Below are positions 44,201 to 52,542 of a stretch of DNA of 64,000 nucleotides, one piece after another. A program made the translations under genes and the position numbers. A model generated the notes under the pieces. That model was not told where the DNA came from and searched no databases. It worked only from the letters and a program-made list of their open reading frames with translations. This DNA is from JBQLZO01 sp052168315 (GTDB taxonomy: Bacteria > Planctomycetota > Phycisphaerae > Phycisphaerales > UBA1924): positions 1 through 64,000 of the forward strand of contig JBQLZO010000025.1 of the NCBI GenBank assembly GCA_052168315.1. The letters are read 5' to 3'. Positions within the stretch are counted from its first letter, which is position 1; each line of letters opens with the position of its first letter.

Positions 44201-45886
44201 TTGTTCGATGGATTCGGCGCGACGATCCGCGATGAGAGCGATGAGCGGGGCGATGCGGGTGCGATGCGTGTCTCGCTGGATGGGTTGGTTTCGCTGGGCG
44301 AGGGCGGGGATTCGGATCTTCGGTTGCTGATCGGCGATGGGCGGTTCGAATCGGCGCTGCTCCGCGCGTGGATGGGTGCGTCGGCGCCCGAGCAGGCGCG
44401 GGCGCTCGAGGCGTTCGGGCTGGCGGGCGCGTTCGACGCGGACCTGACGATCGCAGGGACAGCGCCCGAGCCCGCGACGCTGGTCGGCGAGATCGCGCCG
44501 CGCTCGCTGGCGCTGGACTGGCAGGGTCATCGCTTCGTGTTCGAGGAGGCTTCGGGGACGGTCGGGATCGCACCGAGCGGCGGGGCGATCGGCGCGCTGC
44601 GGGGGCGGGGCGAGGATGTTTCGTTTCTGGCGCGCGGGGTGTGGTCCGCGCCCGAGGCGGCGGGCGCGGATGGGGATGGCGGGGGGGAGGGCGAGATCGG
44701 GTTCGTGGTTGAGCTGGATGCGTCCGGGCGGGGGCTGCCGGAGGGGGCGATGGCGGTGCTCCCGCCCGATGCGCGGGCGGCGCTCGAGGAGCTGGAGTTT
44801 TCGATCGATCCGGGCGATGGCGGGGGGTTCGTGATCGAGGGCGCACGGGTCGAGAAGTCGGCGCGTCGGGACGGGCGGGTTCTGTTCGACGGCGTCGTTT
44901 CGCTGTCGAACGCCGCGTTCACGCCCGGCGTGCTGATCACCGGCTTAGATGCGACGATCGATGTTCACTCCGAGAAGCCGGAGGGGGAGCCGGACGCTTC
45001 GACCACGATCGATGCCAGCGCGACGCGGCTCCGGCTCTTCGGGCTGAATTTCGAGCGCGCGCGTTCGCGGGTTCTGATCGGTCCGATCGCGGGGCCCGGA
45101 GGGGGCGTGAGCATTCCGATGATCGAGCTGAACGGCTTCTCGGGGCTCGTGTCGGGTCGTGCCGAGTTTCCTGAGGTTGAGACGAGCCTGAGCCCGGGCG
45201 GCGATCCGGTGGCAGCGCCGGCGTTCACGCTGGACCTGCGGATGGCCGGGCTTGACCTGGGCGAGGTGCTCGACGATGCGGCGCTGGTTGCGTCGCGGGA
45301 GGATGGTGGCTCGCCGATCGGATCCGGCGATCCGCTCATGGCCGGTCGTCGCGGGACGATCGATGCGTCGGTGTTCCTGACCGGCGAACTCGAGAGGGCG
45401 GAGACGCATCGCGGCCGCGGGGAGATCGTGATCGAGGGGGGCGACATTCTGAACATCCCGGGTGTGGTATCGCTGGTGAAGCTGGCGAACCTGATGCCCG
45501 GGGCGGATGAGCCGTTCAGCATCGCGCGGGCCAGCTTCGCGATGCGGCACGACCGGATCACCTTCGATTCGATCAAGCTGGAAGCGCCCCGTTCGGGCAC
45601 GAAGCTCGTCGGGGTGGGTTGGATGGCGATCCCCGGGACGGAGCTGGAGCTGGTGTTCACCCCGCAGGCGGGGCGGAAGATTCCGCTGCTCTCCGAGTTG
45701 TTCGGGGGGCTTCGCGACGAGGTGGCGCTGCCGGTGGTGACCGGCACGCTGCGCGAGCCGCAGGTGGATCTGAGGCAGCTCAGCCGCCTGCGCGGGATGC
45801 TCGGTACGATCTTCGCGACGAGGCAGCCTGCCTCGCCCGCAGGTCCGGCGGAGCCGGTGGCGCGTCCGGAAACGCCCGACGAATGA
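41297..45886 (+). CDS. large AsmA-like envelope protein
   Basis: A 1529-residue protein with one N-terminal membrane anchor (about residues 44-63) after an Arg-rich cytoplasmic segment. A very long beta-rich periplasmic region follows. VPKSRIISRLESITGARV and the repeated pattern of short beta-strands with Gly/Asp turns match the AsmA/TamB/YhdP group, bridge-like proteins thought to move phospholipid to the outer membrane. The C-terminus has GDILNIPGVVSLVKLANL, a typical AsmA-like C-domain, then a basic Pro/Ala tail. Start ATG 41297 lies 121 bases from the divergent dapF start; the frame is open further upstream, but that would overlap dapF. Codon bias is strong and uniform. Confidence 0.8.
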   Translation: MPAPRDQGDTRIARPGASGGRSARGRRRSVRTRRSRVLRWAWRSGLAIALVLTVALGLLVTLGVPKSRIISRLESITGARVQASKVSVSPSLGTVFIHDLTIDVPGLAEPASRVLEVERAEISISRRDLVSGNARPTRVRLFRPLLRISLDDEGVANVVTLASVRQRAQEAPSAAPVPPGAAPVGLAPTLDLSAMPGIEIIDGTVVAGEHDAGDGGSFRALESLRVAGTIRPQRDDQRADIQLNELVSKAGSQAIKPGGLSITGEADLESNRLTAELKGIDLAAVDALNPPRYLRDIWARLDMRGQITSARLLLGPSEGAVAEFTLDGVALTLPITADRATGGPADPLRMSEVSGQISFSRDGVRSDLTGALNDLRARVALSLHGYSASAPFELLIQTTEPFRIAERPQLLPYAPDMVKEISARFGGPTGLVSAAVLATRALPIDGRSSPIVPSGYIHIREGTGAFENFPYPLLEVDARIGFDGNTVVLDAVRALGPTGAMVTATGSIGPLGNEAGVDIRINAVDVPLDAVFQRTLADAGLDLMPILFNEVGHERLRSAGFVQSTSERADDLAALDTAVRNLEALRSVPAPGNGSLITEGEALVERLRQEAAVPAFDLGGEAGLDIAIRRPVGAGKRYTTDIVVRIPKAGLLPAEFPYPIIGTRLGIHISEGLARVEPTAFRTTTGGSGTIRGTVSFDLPGDGGGDGGVEGGRGRATATVMPDITIEAQRVPIEPVLLFALPRGGGAPAWRGAPGDGDAATGETGIGEAGIASFPDALGRLGLSGMASCTARITGVDGASGGGARLAVHAAIDVNDLSADPIGGGALLEGVDARIKIDDRAFAITGFEGRSGDAMVRASARGTLGDPDDPEGASIALDLRTERLDLERPIEGLVLAFVPDMDELFGELRSRHAPRGTVDLDALVRLDGGALDYLLTLDGFAEAGLELFGRRVSLVDPEGSVAVTPTRALFDGFGATIRDESDERGDAGAMRVSLDGLVSLGEGGDSDLRLLIGDGRFESALLRAWMGASAPEQARALEAFGLAGAFDADLTIAGTAPEPATLVGEIAPRSLALDWQGHRFVFEEASGTVGIAPSGGAIGALRGRGEDVSFLARGVWSAPEAAGADGDGGGEGEIGFVVELDASGRGLPEGAMAVLPPDARAALEELEFSIDPGDGGGFVIEGARVEKSARRDGRVLFDGVVSLSNAAFTPGVLITGLDATIDVHSEKPEGEPDASTTIDASATRLRLFGLNFERARSRVLIGPIAGPGGGVSIPMIELNGFSGLVSGRAEFPEVETSLSPGGDPVAAPAFTLDLRMAGLDLGEVLDDAALVASREDGGSPIGSGDPLMAGRRGTIDASVFLTGELERAETHRGRGEIVIEGGDILNIPGVVSLVKLANLMPGADEPFSIARASFAMRHDRITFDSIKLEAPRSGTKLVGVGWMAIPGTELELVFTPQAGRKIPLLSELFGGLRDEVALPVVTGTLREPQVDLRQLSRLRGMLGTIFATRQPASPAGPAEPVARPETPDE

Positions 45887-46041
45887 TCCGGCGGCGGATG
45901 CTCCGTACGCTCGCGGGGCGATGATGCCCGGCTCCACGCGGGGGCCCGGTGCTCCGTTGCACCCGTGGACCACAGGGGGGGATGCTTCGGCCCCGGCGCG
46001 GGGCTTGCGTTTCCCGATTCCACCAGCCACCGAAAGTCCAG

Positions 46042-47241
46042 ATGACCGACGCCGAATCTTCGAAAGGCACTTCTTCCCACGACGAGGCCCGGGGTGCCCG
46101 ATCGCCGGGTCGCGGCTCGACGCCGCGGCTGATCGATCCTCAGGCCGGTTCGCCCGGCGACCGGCGCGTCGACCAGCCGGACTTCAACGAGAAGCTCGAT
46201 GCGCTGATCGCCGAGTGCGGTGGCGATCCGGCGAGCTACGACGCGCGGCTGATTCGTGACATGCTGCTGACCTCGCTGAAGCTGATCACGGATGATCGCG
46301 GGACGGGCGAGTTGAAGCTGCTCTCGCGGTCGCTGAAGGAGCTGCGGTACGCGTACAAGGTGTTCACCGGGGAGCACAAGAACACGCAGAAGATCTCGAT
46401 CTTCGGTTCGGCGCGGACGCGGCCCGAGCATCCGGACTACCAGATCGCGGTGGAGTTCTCGCGCGAGATGGCCGAGCGCGGCTGGCTGTCGATCACGGGC
46501 GCGGGCGATGGGATCATGAAGGCGGGGCACGAGGGGCCGGGTCGGGCGCGTTCGTTCGGGCTGGCGATCCATCTGCCGTTCGAGACGACGGAGAACGATG
46601 TGATCGCGGGCGATGAGAAGCTGGTGAAGTTCCGGTACTTCTTCACGCGGAAGCTGATGTTCGTGAGCCAGTGCGAGGCGGTGGCGGTGTTCCCGGGCGG
46701 GTACGGGACGCAGGATGAGCTGTTCGAGGCGCTGACGCTGATCCAGACCGGCAAGTCGGCGATCGTGCCGATCGTGCTGGTGGAGCACCCGGAGGGGGAC
46801 TACTGGCACCACTGGGACAACTATGTGCGGAACTCGCTGCTGGGGCGCGAGCTGATCAGCCCCGAGGATCCCGGTTTCTACCGCGTGTTCCGCGATGCGC
46901 AGCAGGCGGCCGACTATGTGGTGCGGTTCTATCGCAACTACCACTCTTCGCGGTATGTGCGGGACGACCTGATCATCCGGCTTCGGGCGCCGCTGGATCC
47001 GAAGGACATCGCGTCGCTGAACGATGAGTTCGGCGTGCTGGTGAAACAGGGAACCATCCGCCCGAGCGAGGCGTACGAGGCCGAGCGTGAGTTCCTGCAT
47101 CTGCCGCGGATCGCGTTCACGCACACCCGGCACAAGTTCGGGCTGGTTCGGGCGATGATCGACCGGATCAACGAGTTCGAGCCCGCCGGGCCTCCGGTGC
47201 CGATCACCGAGTCCTCGCATCCGTATCCGAGCCAGGCATGA
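46042..47241 (+). CDS. LOG-family protein (lysine-decarboxylase-like fold)
   Basis: A 399-residue protein. The Rossmann-like LOG domain spans about residues 115-300. The nucleotide-binding motif is ISIFGSARTRPEH and the signature PGGYGTQDE is at 218-226. LOG proteins cleave the N-glycosidic bond of nucleoside 5'-monophosphates. A helical N-terminal region of about 110 residues and a C-terminal extension set it apart from short LOG proteins and recall the larger PpnN type. Its real substrate is unknown. The next gene starts at the overlapping ATGA, so the two are translationally coupled. Confidence 0.8.
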   Translation: MTDAESSKGTSSHDEARGARSPGRGSTPRLIDPQAGSPGDRRVDQPDFNEKLDALIAECGGDPASYDARLIRDMLLTSLKLITDDRGTGELKLLSRSLKELRYAYKVFTGEHKNTQKISIFGSARTRPEHPDYQIAVEFSREMAERGWLSITGAGDGIMKAGHEGPGRARSFGLAIHLPFETTENDVIAGDEKLVKFRYFFTRKLMFVSQCEAVAVFPGGYGTQDELFEALTLIQTGKSAIVPIVLVEHPEGDYWHHWDNYVRNSLLGRELISPEDPGFYRVFRDAQQAADYVVRFYRNYHSSRYVRDDLIIRLRAPLDPKDIASLNDEFGVLVKQGTIRPSEAYEAEREFLHLPRIAFTHTRHKFGLVRAMIDRINEFEPAGPPVPITESSHPYPSQA

Positions 47242-48437
47242 TGTGTCCGCGTCGATCCGCAGGGAGTGAGCGCGCCGCCGGTGATGCCGGGCACCGGTGC
47301 GTGGTTGGCGCGGTCTTGCTGGTTGCGGTTGGTCTCGTTGCGTTGGTGGGCGCGGGGGGGCTCGGGGGATGCGCCGCGCAGGACCCCGGGGCGGAGGTTG
47401 CCGAGCCGACGCGGATCGAGGCGCTGGCGGCGGAGGCGGAGAGCGAGCCGATCGGGGTGCTGCAGCAGACGGGTCTGGAAGCGCACTACTGGTTGGCCGA
47501 CGACACGGACGACGCGTTCGCCCGCGCGTTCGGGGGATCGCGGCTGGCCCGTCTGGGCGGGGATGGGGCGGAGGGCGGCTCTGGCTCTGGTTCGGAGGAG
47601 TTTGATGGCGAGTCGCTGGAGCGCTGGCGCGCGAGCGGGCTGCGCGTGTACTCGCTGCCGCCCGGATCGTTCGCGCCGCTGCAGGGGGCGCTGCCTCCTC
47701 GCCAGGCGTGGGAGCGATTGTGGCTCGGGCAGCCGGTCGCGTGGCGGGAGCTTGTGGCGGGGCGATCGCTGTCGTCGAGCGAACTCGTGCGGATCGAGGA
47801 TCAGACCATCCCGGTCCCGGCGGGTCGGCTGCGGCTGCTGGTTCGTTCCTGGCTCACGCCGGATGCCGATCGGCCGGCGATTCACCTGGAGTTGGTTCCG
47901 CAGATCGCTCAGCGGAACCCCGCGCTGACGGTCGATCCGAACAACCCTGTGACGCGGATCAATGAGCTGGAGGCGGGGCGGGTGTTCGCCGACCTTCGTC
48001 TGCGCGCGCGTCTCGTGCCGGGGCGCGTGTATGTGATCGTTCCCGCGGCTCCTGAGGAGGACTGGGATGCGATCGCCGCGGTCGCGGCGCGTCGGGAGCA
48101 GGAGCGTCGGCGTGATGAGGGGTCGGAGCGCCCGGATGTGGAATCGGAGGTCGGCGGCGGATCTGCGCCGGCGGTTGCAGAGGGAGCGGAGCCGGGCGTT
48201 TCCACCCCGTATGAGGTGCCGCAGGGTCCGATCGGGCCCGTTCCGGGCTCGCTTTCGTCCGCGTATGGGCCGGGCGATGCCGGGCCGTTGACGCTTGGGC
48301 AGGCCGCATTCCAGACGGACCCGGTCGCACCGGACTCCGCTCGGCAGGCGGGCGGGATCGCGATCGCTCCGCCGGTGCGGCGGATGGTCATCGTGCTGAT
48401 CCCGCGTGCGGGCGAGGATTTCCGGCTCATTCCGTGA
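47238..48437 (+). CDS. putative lipoprotein of unknown function
   Basis: A 399-residue predicted lipoprotein. The signal helix covers residues 21-44 and the lipobox LGGC places Cys45. The mature part has a linker, a domain with HYWLADDTDDAFARAF and SLPPGSFAPLQG, a later region with PAGRLRLLVRSWL, and a C-terminal VRRMVIVLIPRAGEDF. No family recognised. Its ATG overlaps the LOG stop by four bases, and a secreted protein of unknown role follows at 48.7 kb. The coupling to a LOG protein is unexplained. Confidence 0.65.
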   Translation: MMCPRRSAGSERAAGDAGHRCVVGAVLLVAVGLVALVGAGGLGGCAAQDPGAEVAEPTRIEALAAEAESEPIGVLQQTGLEAHYWLADDTDDAFARAFGGSRLARLGGDGAEGGSGSGSEEFDGESLERWRASGLRVYSLPPGSFAPLQGALPPRQAWERLWLGQPVAWRELVAGRSLSSSELVRIEDQTIPVPAGRLRLLVRSWLTPDADRPAIHLELVPQIAQRNPALTVDPNNPVTRINELEAGRVFADLRLRARLVPGRVYVIVPAAPEEDWDAIAAVAARREQERRRDEGSERPDVESEVGGGSAPAVAEGAEPGVSTPYEVPQGPIGPVPGSLSSAYGPGDAGPLTLGQAAFQTDPVAPDSARQAGGIAIAPPVRRMVIVLIPRAGEDFRLIP

Positions 48438-48709
48438 CCGATGGGCGCGGGCGAGGGCTGGGCGGGTGGTGTCCTGCCGGTCGGGGCTCCGGGCTCGGGC
48501 GGCATCCCCCCCACCCACGGCGAACATCGCGGTGGTGGGTGCGTAGGCTCAATCGCCCAGCGCTGATCAGCCGAGACAGTGACTTGATGGTGATTCGGGG
48601 GCGAGCGAGGGGGCCTGCGCAGGCCAGCGTTGGCGTGCCGCGGGGGTGCGGATGCGTTCCGGATCCGCGATTGACGATCGAGTCCGCCAGCAGTCAGGTG
48701 AAACGCACG

Positions 48710-49513
48710 ATGCCACGCCGCGGCTCTTTGACCAGTCTTCAGTTCGGGCGCAGCGGGCCTGGGCGCGTGGGTCTGTGGTGCGCTGCGATCGCGGCGTCGA
48801 TGCTTGGTTCCGGGATCGATGCGGCGGCCAGGGAGCAGGAGCCGCTCATGCGGGCATCGACGCCTGTCTCCGCCCACCGGGCGCCGCTCAATCGGGTCGC
48901 GGCCAGCGCTGCGGATGCTCGCGTGGTTCAGCAGGATCTCTGGGTGCGGTACTACCCGCTCTCGACCGGGTTGTGGGCGGGGATTCCGTCGAACGCGCTT
49001 CCGTCGCTGGCGCTGTCGGGTTCGCCCGGCCAGGTTGTCGATGTGCGGTTTTCGATGGGTCGCCCGGCGGGCGCTTCGGATGATCCTCAGATCCGGGCGC
49101 TGTGGTCGGCACGGCATCCCGCGGTGGACCACGGCGCGCTGGCGGGGATTGTGCTGAACGCGACGGACCCTGATGTTCCCTCGTCATCATCCGTGAACCC
49201 GCTGCTGGCGAGCGCTCCGGTGTATTCGCTCGCGACGGCGTCGGTGTCGGTGCCGGCGGGAACTCCTGTCAGCGCTTCGCTGGGCGAGACGGGATACGGC
49301 GCTGGGCACTGGGGATCCGGCGCGATGCCGGCGGGGGGTGGTGCGCTTGCGGTTGCGCGTGCGCGCGCGCATTCGGGCGCGGTGTCGGACGATCAGCGGC
49401 CGGTTCCGCATGATTCGATGGAGCGGCAGTCGTATCGCGCGCTGCGGCTTCGCGAGATCGCGGCCGGGTGCTCAGGCGAGCGGGCGCCGGGTTCGGGCGC
49501 TGGGCCGCGCTGA
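48710..49513 (+). CDS. secreted protein of unknown function
   Basis: A 267-residue protein with a probable signal peptide (an Arg-rich start, then a hydrophobic run VGLWCAAIAASMLGSGI) and an Ala/Ser/Pro-rich mature part. Recurring words such as VSVPAGTPVSA and a conserved-looking DLWVRYYPLSTGLWAGIP are visible. ATG 48710 follows AGGTG. The same frame is open back to a GTG overlapping the previous stop, but that 92-residue part reads like non-coding sequence. No family recognised. Confidence 0.5.
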   Translation: MPRRGSLTSLQFGRSGPGRVGLWCAAIAASMLGSGIDAAAREQEPLMRASTPVSAHRAPLNRVAASAADARVVQQDLWVRYYPLSTGLWAGIPSNALPSLALSGSPGQVVDVRFSMGRPAGASDDPQIRALWSARHPAVDHGALAGIVLNATDPDVPSSSSVNPLLASAPVYSLATASVSVPAGTPVSASLGETGYGAGHWGSGAMPAGGGALAVARARAHSGAVSDDQRPVPHDSMERQSYRALRLREIAAGCSGERAPGSGAGPR

Positions 49514-49532
49514 ACGAGCGTGGTCGATCACA

Positions 49533-50051
49533 TCACCCGGTGCCATCGGCGCGCTCTCGCCGCCAGGCGAGCAGTGACAGCACGCGTTCGGGCGTCAGGG
49601 CGTCGCGGGGAGTGGGCGCTTCTCCGTTGGCGCGCTCGGCCAATTCGGACACACGGGCCGCGCGTTCGCGGACGACTCCCTCCCACTCTCTGATGGCGCT
49701 CGGATCGCCGGAGGAGCGGGCGTTTGCGAGTGCGCGTTCGCCCTGATCGAGTTCGCCCGCGGCCGCGAAGAGGGCCCGGCGCATCTCCGAGCGGAGGAGG
49801 CGCGCCCGTGCTGCGTCGTCGACCGGGATGCGCATCGGTGCGCGATCCAGGGTGCGGGAGACGACCTCCGCATCGGTGATGATGCGCCCGACCGCGCCCG
49901 AGCGCCACGCGCCGGGGGCGCCCCCGGGGGTGTTGCCGGGGCGGGAGACGGATGAAGACGGGTCGAATTCCATCATGTGTGCGCCAACCTCCACGGCTCG
50001 TTCGTCGGGCCCATCGGATGGGCGGCCCTCGGCCTCGCGAGGATCCACCAT
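49533..50051 (-). CDS. conserved protein of unknown function
   Basis: A 172-residue protein with a variable N-terminus and a helical C-terminal half (LLRSEMRRALFAAAGELDQ, ANARSSGDPSAIREWEGVV, SLLAWRRER). ATG 50051 is the upstream option. ATG 49976 (reading MMEFDPSSS) has a GGAGG about 11 bases upstream and may be the true start, giving 147 residues. It converges with the unknown secreted gene. I see no domain. Confidence 0.5.
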   Translation of the reverse strand: MVDPREAEGRPSDGPDERAVEVGAHMMEFDPSSSVSRPGNTPGGAPGAWRSGAVGRIITDAEVVSRTLDRAPMRIPVDDAARARLLRSEMRRALFAAAGELDQGERALANARSSGDPSAIREWEGVVRERAARVSELAERANGEAPTPRDALTPERVLSLLAWRRERADGTG

Positions 50052-50266
50052 CGAAGCTACCGGCGACGCCGCAAGACGGAGGCCAGTTTCTCGCGGGGCT
50101 CTCCCCTTCGCGCGTGCCCGGTCCCCCCCGACCCGGGGCCTGCGACGGCCGATGGATTCGTCCATCCACACCGGACCCGCAATCCGTTCGCATTGAACGC
50201 CGCCGGGGCGGGATTTCGGGACGGGTGCGGCGGGTGCCGGGGTGGCGCGATCGGGCGGATTCCGAT

Positions 50267-50296
50267 TTGGACTGACCCGGGCGGCGGGGCTACCCT
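50267..50296 (+). promoter_or_regulatory. putative promoter of tRNA-Leu
   Basis: TTGGAC (50267-50272) and TACCCT (50291-50296) are 18 bases apart, 35 bases before the mature tRNA-Leu end. The -10 match is weak (3 of 6), but the position is right for a tRNA gene. Confidence 0.4.
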
Positions 50297-50330
50297 ATGG
50301 GCTCGCCGGATCACCCCCGGCTGTCACCTT

Positions 50331-50416
50331 GCCCGGGTGGCGGAATTGGCAGACGCGCCAGCTTGAGGTGCTGGTCCCGGTTTTACGGGGTGGAGGTTCG
50401 AGTCCTCTCCCGGGCA
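50331..50416 (+). tRNA. tRNA-Leu (anticodon GAG)
   Basis: An 86-base class II tRNA. Acceptor stem GCCCGGG/CCCGGGC with discriminator A fits Leu. The anticodon stem-loop CAGC-TTGAGGT-GCTG gives anticodon GAG (decoding CUC and CUU). A long variable arm (TCCC...GGGG type) and a T-arm with GGTTCGAGTC complete the fold. CCA is not encoded. A strong terminator follows at 50454. Confidence 0.95.
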
Positions 50417-50453
50417 CTTTCAGGATCTGTTGGAAGCGATGGAGATTGTCGCG

Positions 50454-50486
50454 CGGCACGGCTGTTTGGGCGTGCCGATTTTTTTT
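50454..50486 (+). terminator. Rho-independent terminator after tRNA-Leu
   Basis: A 7-base stem CGGCACG/CGTGCCG (50454-50460 and 50471-50477) with a 10-base loop is followed by A and eight T bases, the longest T-run noticed near any terminator in this window. Confidence 0.9.
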
Positions 50487-50567
50487 GTTTGATGCGTTGG
50501 GGGGAAGTCGCGCATCGCGCGGGGTGCTGCGGTGGTGGGCGTCGGCTGGGTGTGGGTGGGTCGGGGC

Positions 50568-50573
50568 TATCAT
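50568..50573 (+). promoter_or_regulatory. -10-like element upstream of tRNA-Pro
   Basis: TATCAT (5 of 6 to the -10 consensus) lies 28 bases before the mature tRNA-Pro end. The -35 region is poor, GC-rich sequence. Confidence 0.4.
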
Positions 50574-50600
50574 CGGCGAGCACCGGCGACGCCCGGGCGA

Positions 50601-50674
50601 CAGGGTGTAGCTCAGCTTGGTAGAGCGCGGTCTTTGGGTGGCCGAAGTCGGAGGTTCGAATCCTCTCACCCTGA
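50601..50674 (+). tRNA. tRNA-Pro (anticodon TGG)
   Basis: A 74-base tRNA. Acceptor stem CAGGGTG/CACCCTG with discriminator A. D-arm AGCTCAGCTTGGTAGAGC. Anticodon loop TTTGGGT in stem CGGTC/GGCCG gives TGG (Pro). The T-arm is GGAGGTTCGAATCCTCT. CCA is not encoded. The DUF456 gene starts 132 bases downstream with no terminator seen between, so they may share a transcript. Confidence 0.95.
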
Positions 50675-50806
50675 TTTCCCAATCACTGGACGCTCTGTTC
50701 TGCCGCGCCGGCGCCGCGCGATCGGCGATGGCGGTGGCCGATCGGTTCGCGCGTTGCGGTCCGGGCGAGGGTGTTCTGAGCGTTCTTTCTTCCTACGGGC
50801 ACACCG

Positions 50807-51313
50807 ATGCACTTTGTGGCCGCCGGCATCCTGCTCATCACCGGGTTGATCGGCGTGGCGCTGACCGTCGTGGCGTTGCCGGGAATCTGGGTGGTGGTCG
50901 GGGTGGCGCTGCTATGCCAGTTGTGGCAGCCGGGGTTGTTCTCGTGGTGGACGATCGGGGTGGCGCTGGGGCTGGGGCTGCTGGCGGAGTTGATCGAGTT
51001 TCTTGCGTCGGTGGCGGGGTCGACGAAGGCGGGGGGGACCCGGCACGGTGCGATCTGGTCGATCGTGGGTGGGATCGCCGGGGCGATCCTGGGGTCGCCG
51101 GTGGTGCCGATCATCGGGACGATCGTGGGGGGTGTGATCGGCGCGGGGGTGGGGGCGATGGTGGGTGAGATGATGGGTTCGAAGATGCCCTGGCGGTCTG
51201 CAGCGCGGGTGGGGCAGGGGGCGGCGACGGGACGGTTGGTGTCGATCGTGGTGAAGTCGGGGGTGTGCGCGGTGATCGTGGGGATGCTGGTGGTCGGCGC
51301 GATCATCCAATAA
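50807..51313 (+). CDS. DUF456 family membrane protein
   Basis: A 168-residue, highly hydrophobic protein matching DUF456. The first helices contain GILLITGLIGVALTVV and ALPGIWVVVG. A conserved glycine-rich loop SVAGSTKAGGTRHGAIWS is followed by GIAGAILGSPVVPIIG and VGGVIGAGVGAMVGEMM, and a final helix. The two Gly-zipper-like stretches are typical of the family. Function unknown. It lies downstream of the tRNA-Pro gene. Confidence 0.85.
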   Translation: MHFVAAGILLITGLIGVALTVVALPGIWVVVGVALLCQLWQPGLFSWWTIGVALGLGLLAELIEFLASVAGSTKAGGTRHGAIWSIVGGIAGAILGSPVVPIIGTIVGGVIGAGVGAMVGEMMGSKMPWRSAARVGQGAATGRLVSIVVKSGVCAVIVGMLVVGAIIQ

Positions 51314-51523
51314 AACGCGGCTTTGCGCTTTCCAGAGGGCTTGATTTCTGGATGCACGGGATTGTGCTTGTGTGGCGCTTCCGATTCTCTATGGTGGGAA
51401 TTGCACACGAGGAAACGCCCTGTTGCTCTGGCGATTCGATCGGTCGGCGTGTCGCGATGGATCGGGTGCGGGAGCCTGCGGGGCGGTCAGACCCATCCAC
51501 ATCTGGAAGAGAGGACCACACCA

Positions 51524-52465
51524 ATGCGCACGAGGACTTCGAAGTCGATTCTGTTTGCGATCGCGGGCGCGGGGGCCATCTGCGGGCTTGCCAGCGCCGG
51601 CACGCCGAGCACCTTCCTTGCGGTGACCGACTCCGGCAACGACCGCGTGGCGATCTTCGATCCGTTCGACGGTTCGCTGATCAACTCCAGCTACATCGAT
51701 CTTGTGCCGTTCGATTCGGGCACTCCGAAGGGGATCATCCAGGTCGGGAACGAGATCTGGGTGTCCGATCAGATCCGTGACAAGATCGAGCGTTTCACGC
51801 TGTTCGGCGCGCATGTCGGCACGATCGGCGGGAGCGTTCCGGGCGGCGGGCTGGACAACATCAAGGGCATGGCGGTGGTGGGCAACGAGGTGTTCGTGAC
51901 CAACGCGGGGACGAACAACGGCGCGCCGGGCGATGCGCTCGTGAAGATCGACATCGCGACTGCATCGGTCTCGGGTTCGGCCGCGACGGCGGGCACGCTG
52001 TTCGACATCATCAACTACAACGGGCAGCTGCTCGGGAGCAACATCGACACCGAGGACCTGGAGGTCTACGACCTGGCCGGGAACTTCGTTTCGATCTTCC
52101 ACGACTCGGATGGGACGACGGGCATCGACTTCGCGCAGCAGTTGTTCGCGCGTGCGAACGGGAATGTGTACGCGTCGGGCTTCTCGCCGCCCTCGGGCGT
52201 GTATGAGTATGACGCGGCGGGCAACGATCTCGGGATCGTGGCCGGCGCGGATGCGGGGGCGCGCGGCGTGTGGGAGCTTGGGAACGGGAACATCATGTGG
52301 ACGAACGGCGATGGGGTGTGGGTGACGGACCCGAACTCCGGGATCGCATCGCTGGTGTACGACGGCGGGAGCTCGCAGTACATCGGGCTGGTGGTGATTC
52401 CTTCGCCGGGCGCTGCGGGCGTGCTCGCGCTGGCGGGGGTGTGCGCTGTCCGGCGTCGGCGGTGA
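51524..52465 (+). CDS. secreted beta-propeller-like protein with PEP-CTERM-like sorting tail (3)
   Basis: A 313-residue exported protein. The signal peptide is at about 1-25, ending SAG. The mature region has repeated blade-like units (for example LAVTDSGNDRVAIFDPFDG, GIIQVGNEIWVSDQ and GMAVVGNEVFVTN), which suggests an NHL or SMP-30-like propeller. The C-terminal tail is IPSPGAAGVLALAGVCAVRRRR. GAGG precedes ATG 51524. A possible weak promoter lies near 51368-51395. The substrate is unknown. A terminator lies at 52506. Confidence 0.82.
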   Translation: MRTRTSKSILFAIAGAGAICGLASAGTPSTFLAVTDSGNDRVAIFDPFDGSLINSSYIDLVPFDSGTPKGIIQVGNEIWVSDQIRDKIERFTLFGAHVGTIGGSVPGGGLDNIKGMAVVGNEVFVTNAGTNNGAPGDALVKIDIATASVSGSAATAGTLFDIINYNGQLLGSNIDTEDLEVYDLAGNFVSIFHDSDGTTGIDFAQQLFARANGNVYASGFSPPSGVYEYDAAGNDLGIVAGADAGARGVWELGNGNIMWTNGDGVWVTDPNSGIASLVYDGGSSQYIGLVVIPSPGAAGVLALAGVCAVRRRR

Positions 52466-52505
52466 TGGGCGGGGGGTGTTGACCCCAGAATCTGATTTCC
52501 ACGGC

Positions 52506-52542
52506 ACCAGCGGTCCCTTTCCGGGGCCGCTGGTTGCGTTTT
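52506..52542 (+). terminator. Rho-independent terminator after PEP-CTERM-like gene 3
   Basis: A 12-base stem (52506-52517 with 52523-52534, one T:G wobble) with a 5-base loop is followed by TGCGTTTT. Confidence 0.8.

Noticed and set aside
41681..44530. A 949-codon minus-strand frame opposite the AsmA-like gene
   Set aside because: Arg/His/Pro-rich composition and no ribosome binding site; the plus strand encodes a recognisable protein with regular codon bias.
48434..48709. Earlier GTG start of the secreted protein, overlapping the lipoprotein stop
   Set aside because: The 92 added residues have no signal or domain character and place the real signal peptide in mid-protein. Translational coupling cannot be fully excluded.
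51314..51365. Short inverted repeat CCAGA/TCTGG after DUF456 as terminator
   Set aside because: Stem of only five base pairs and no T-run.
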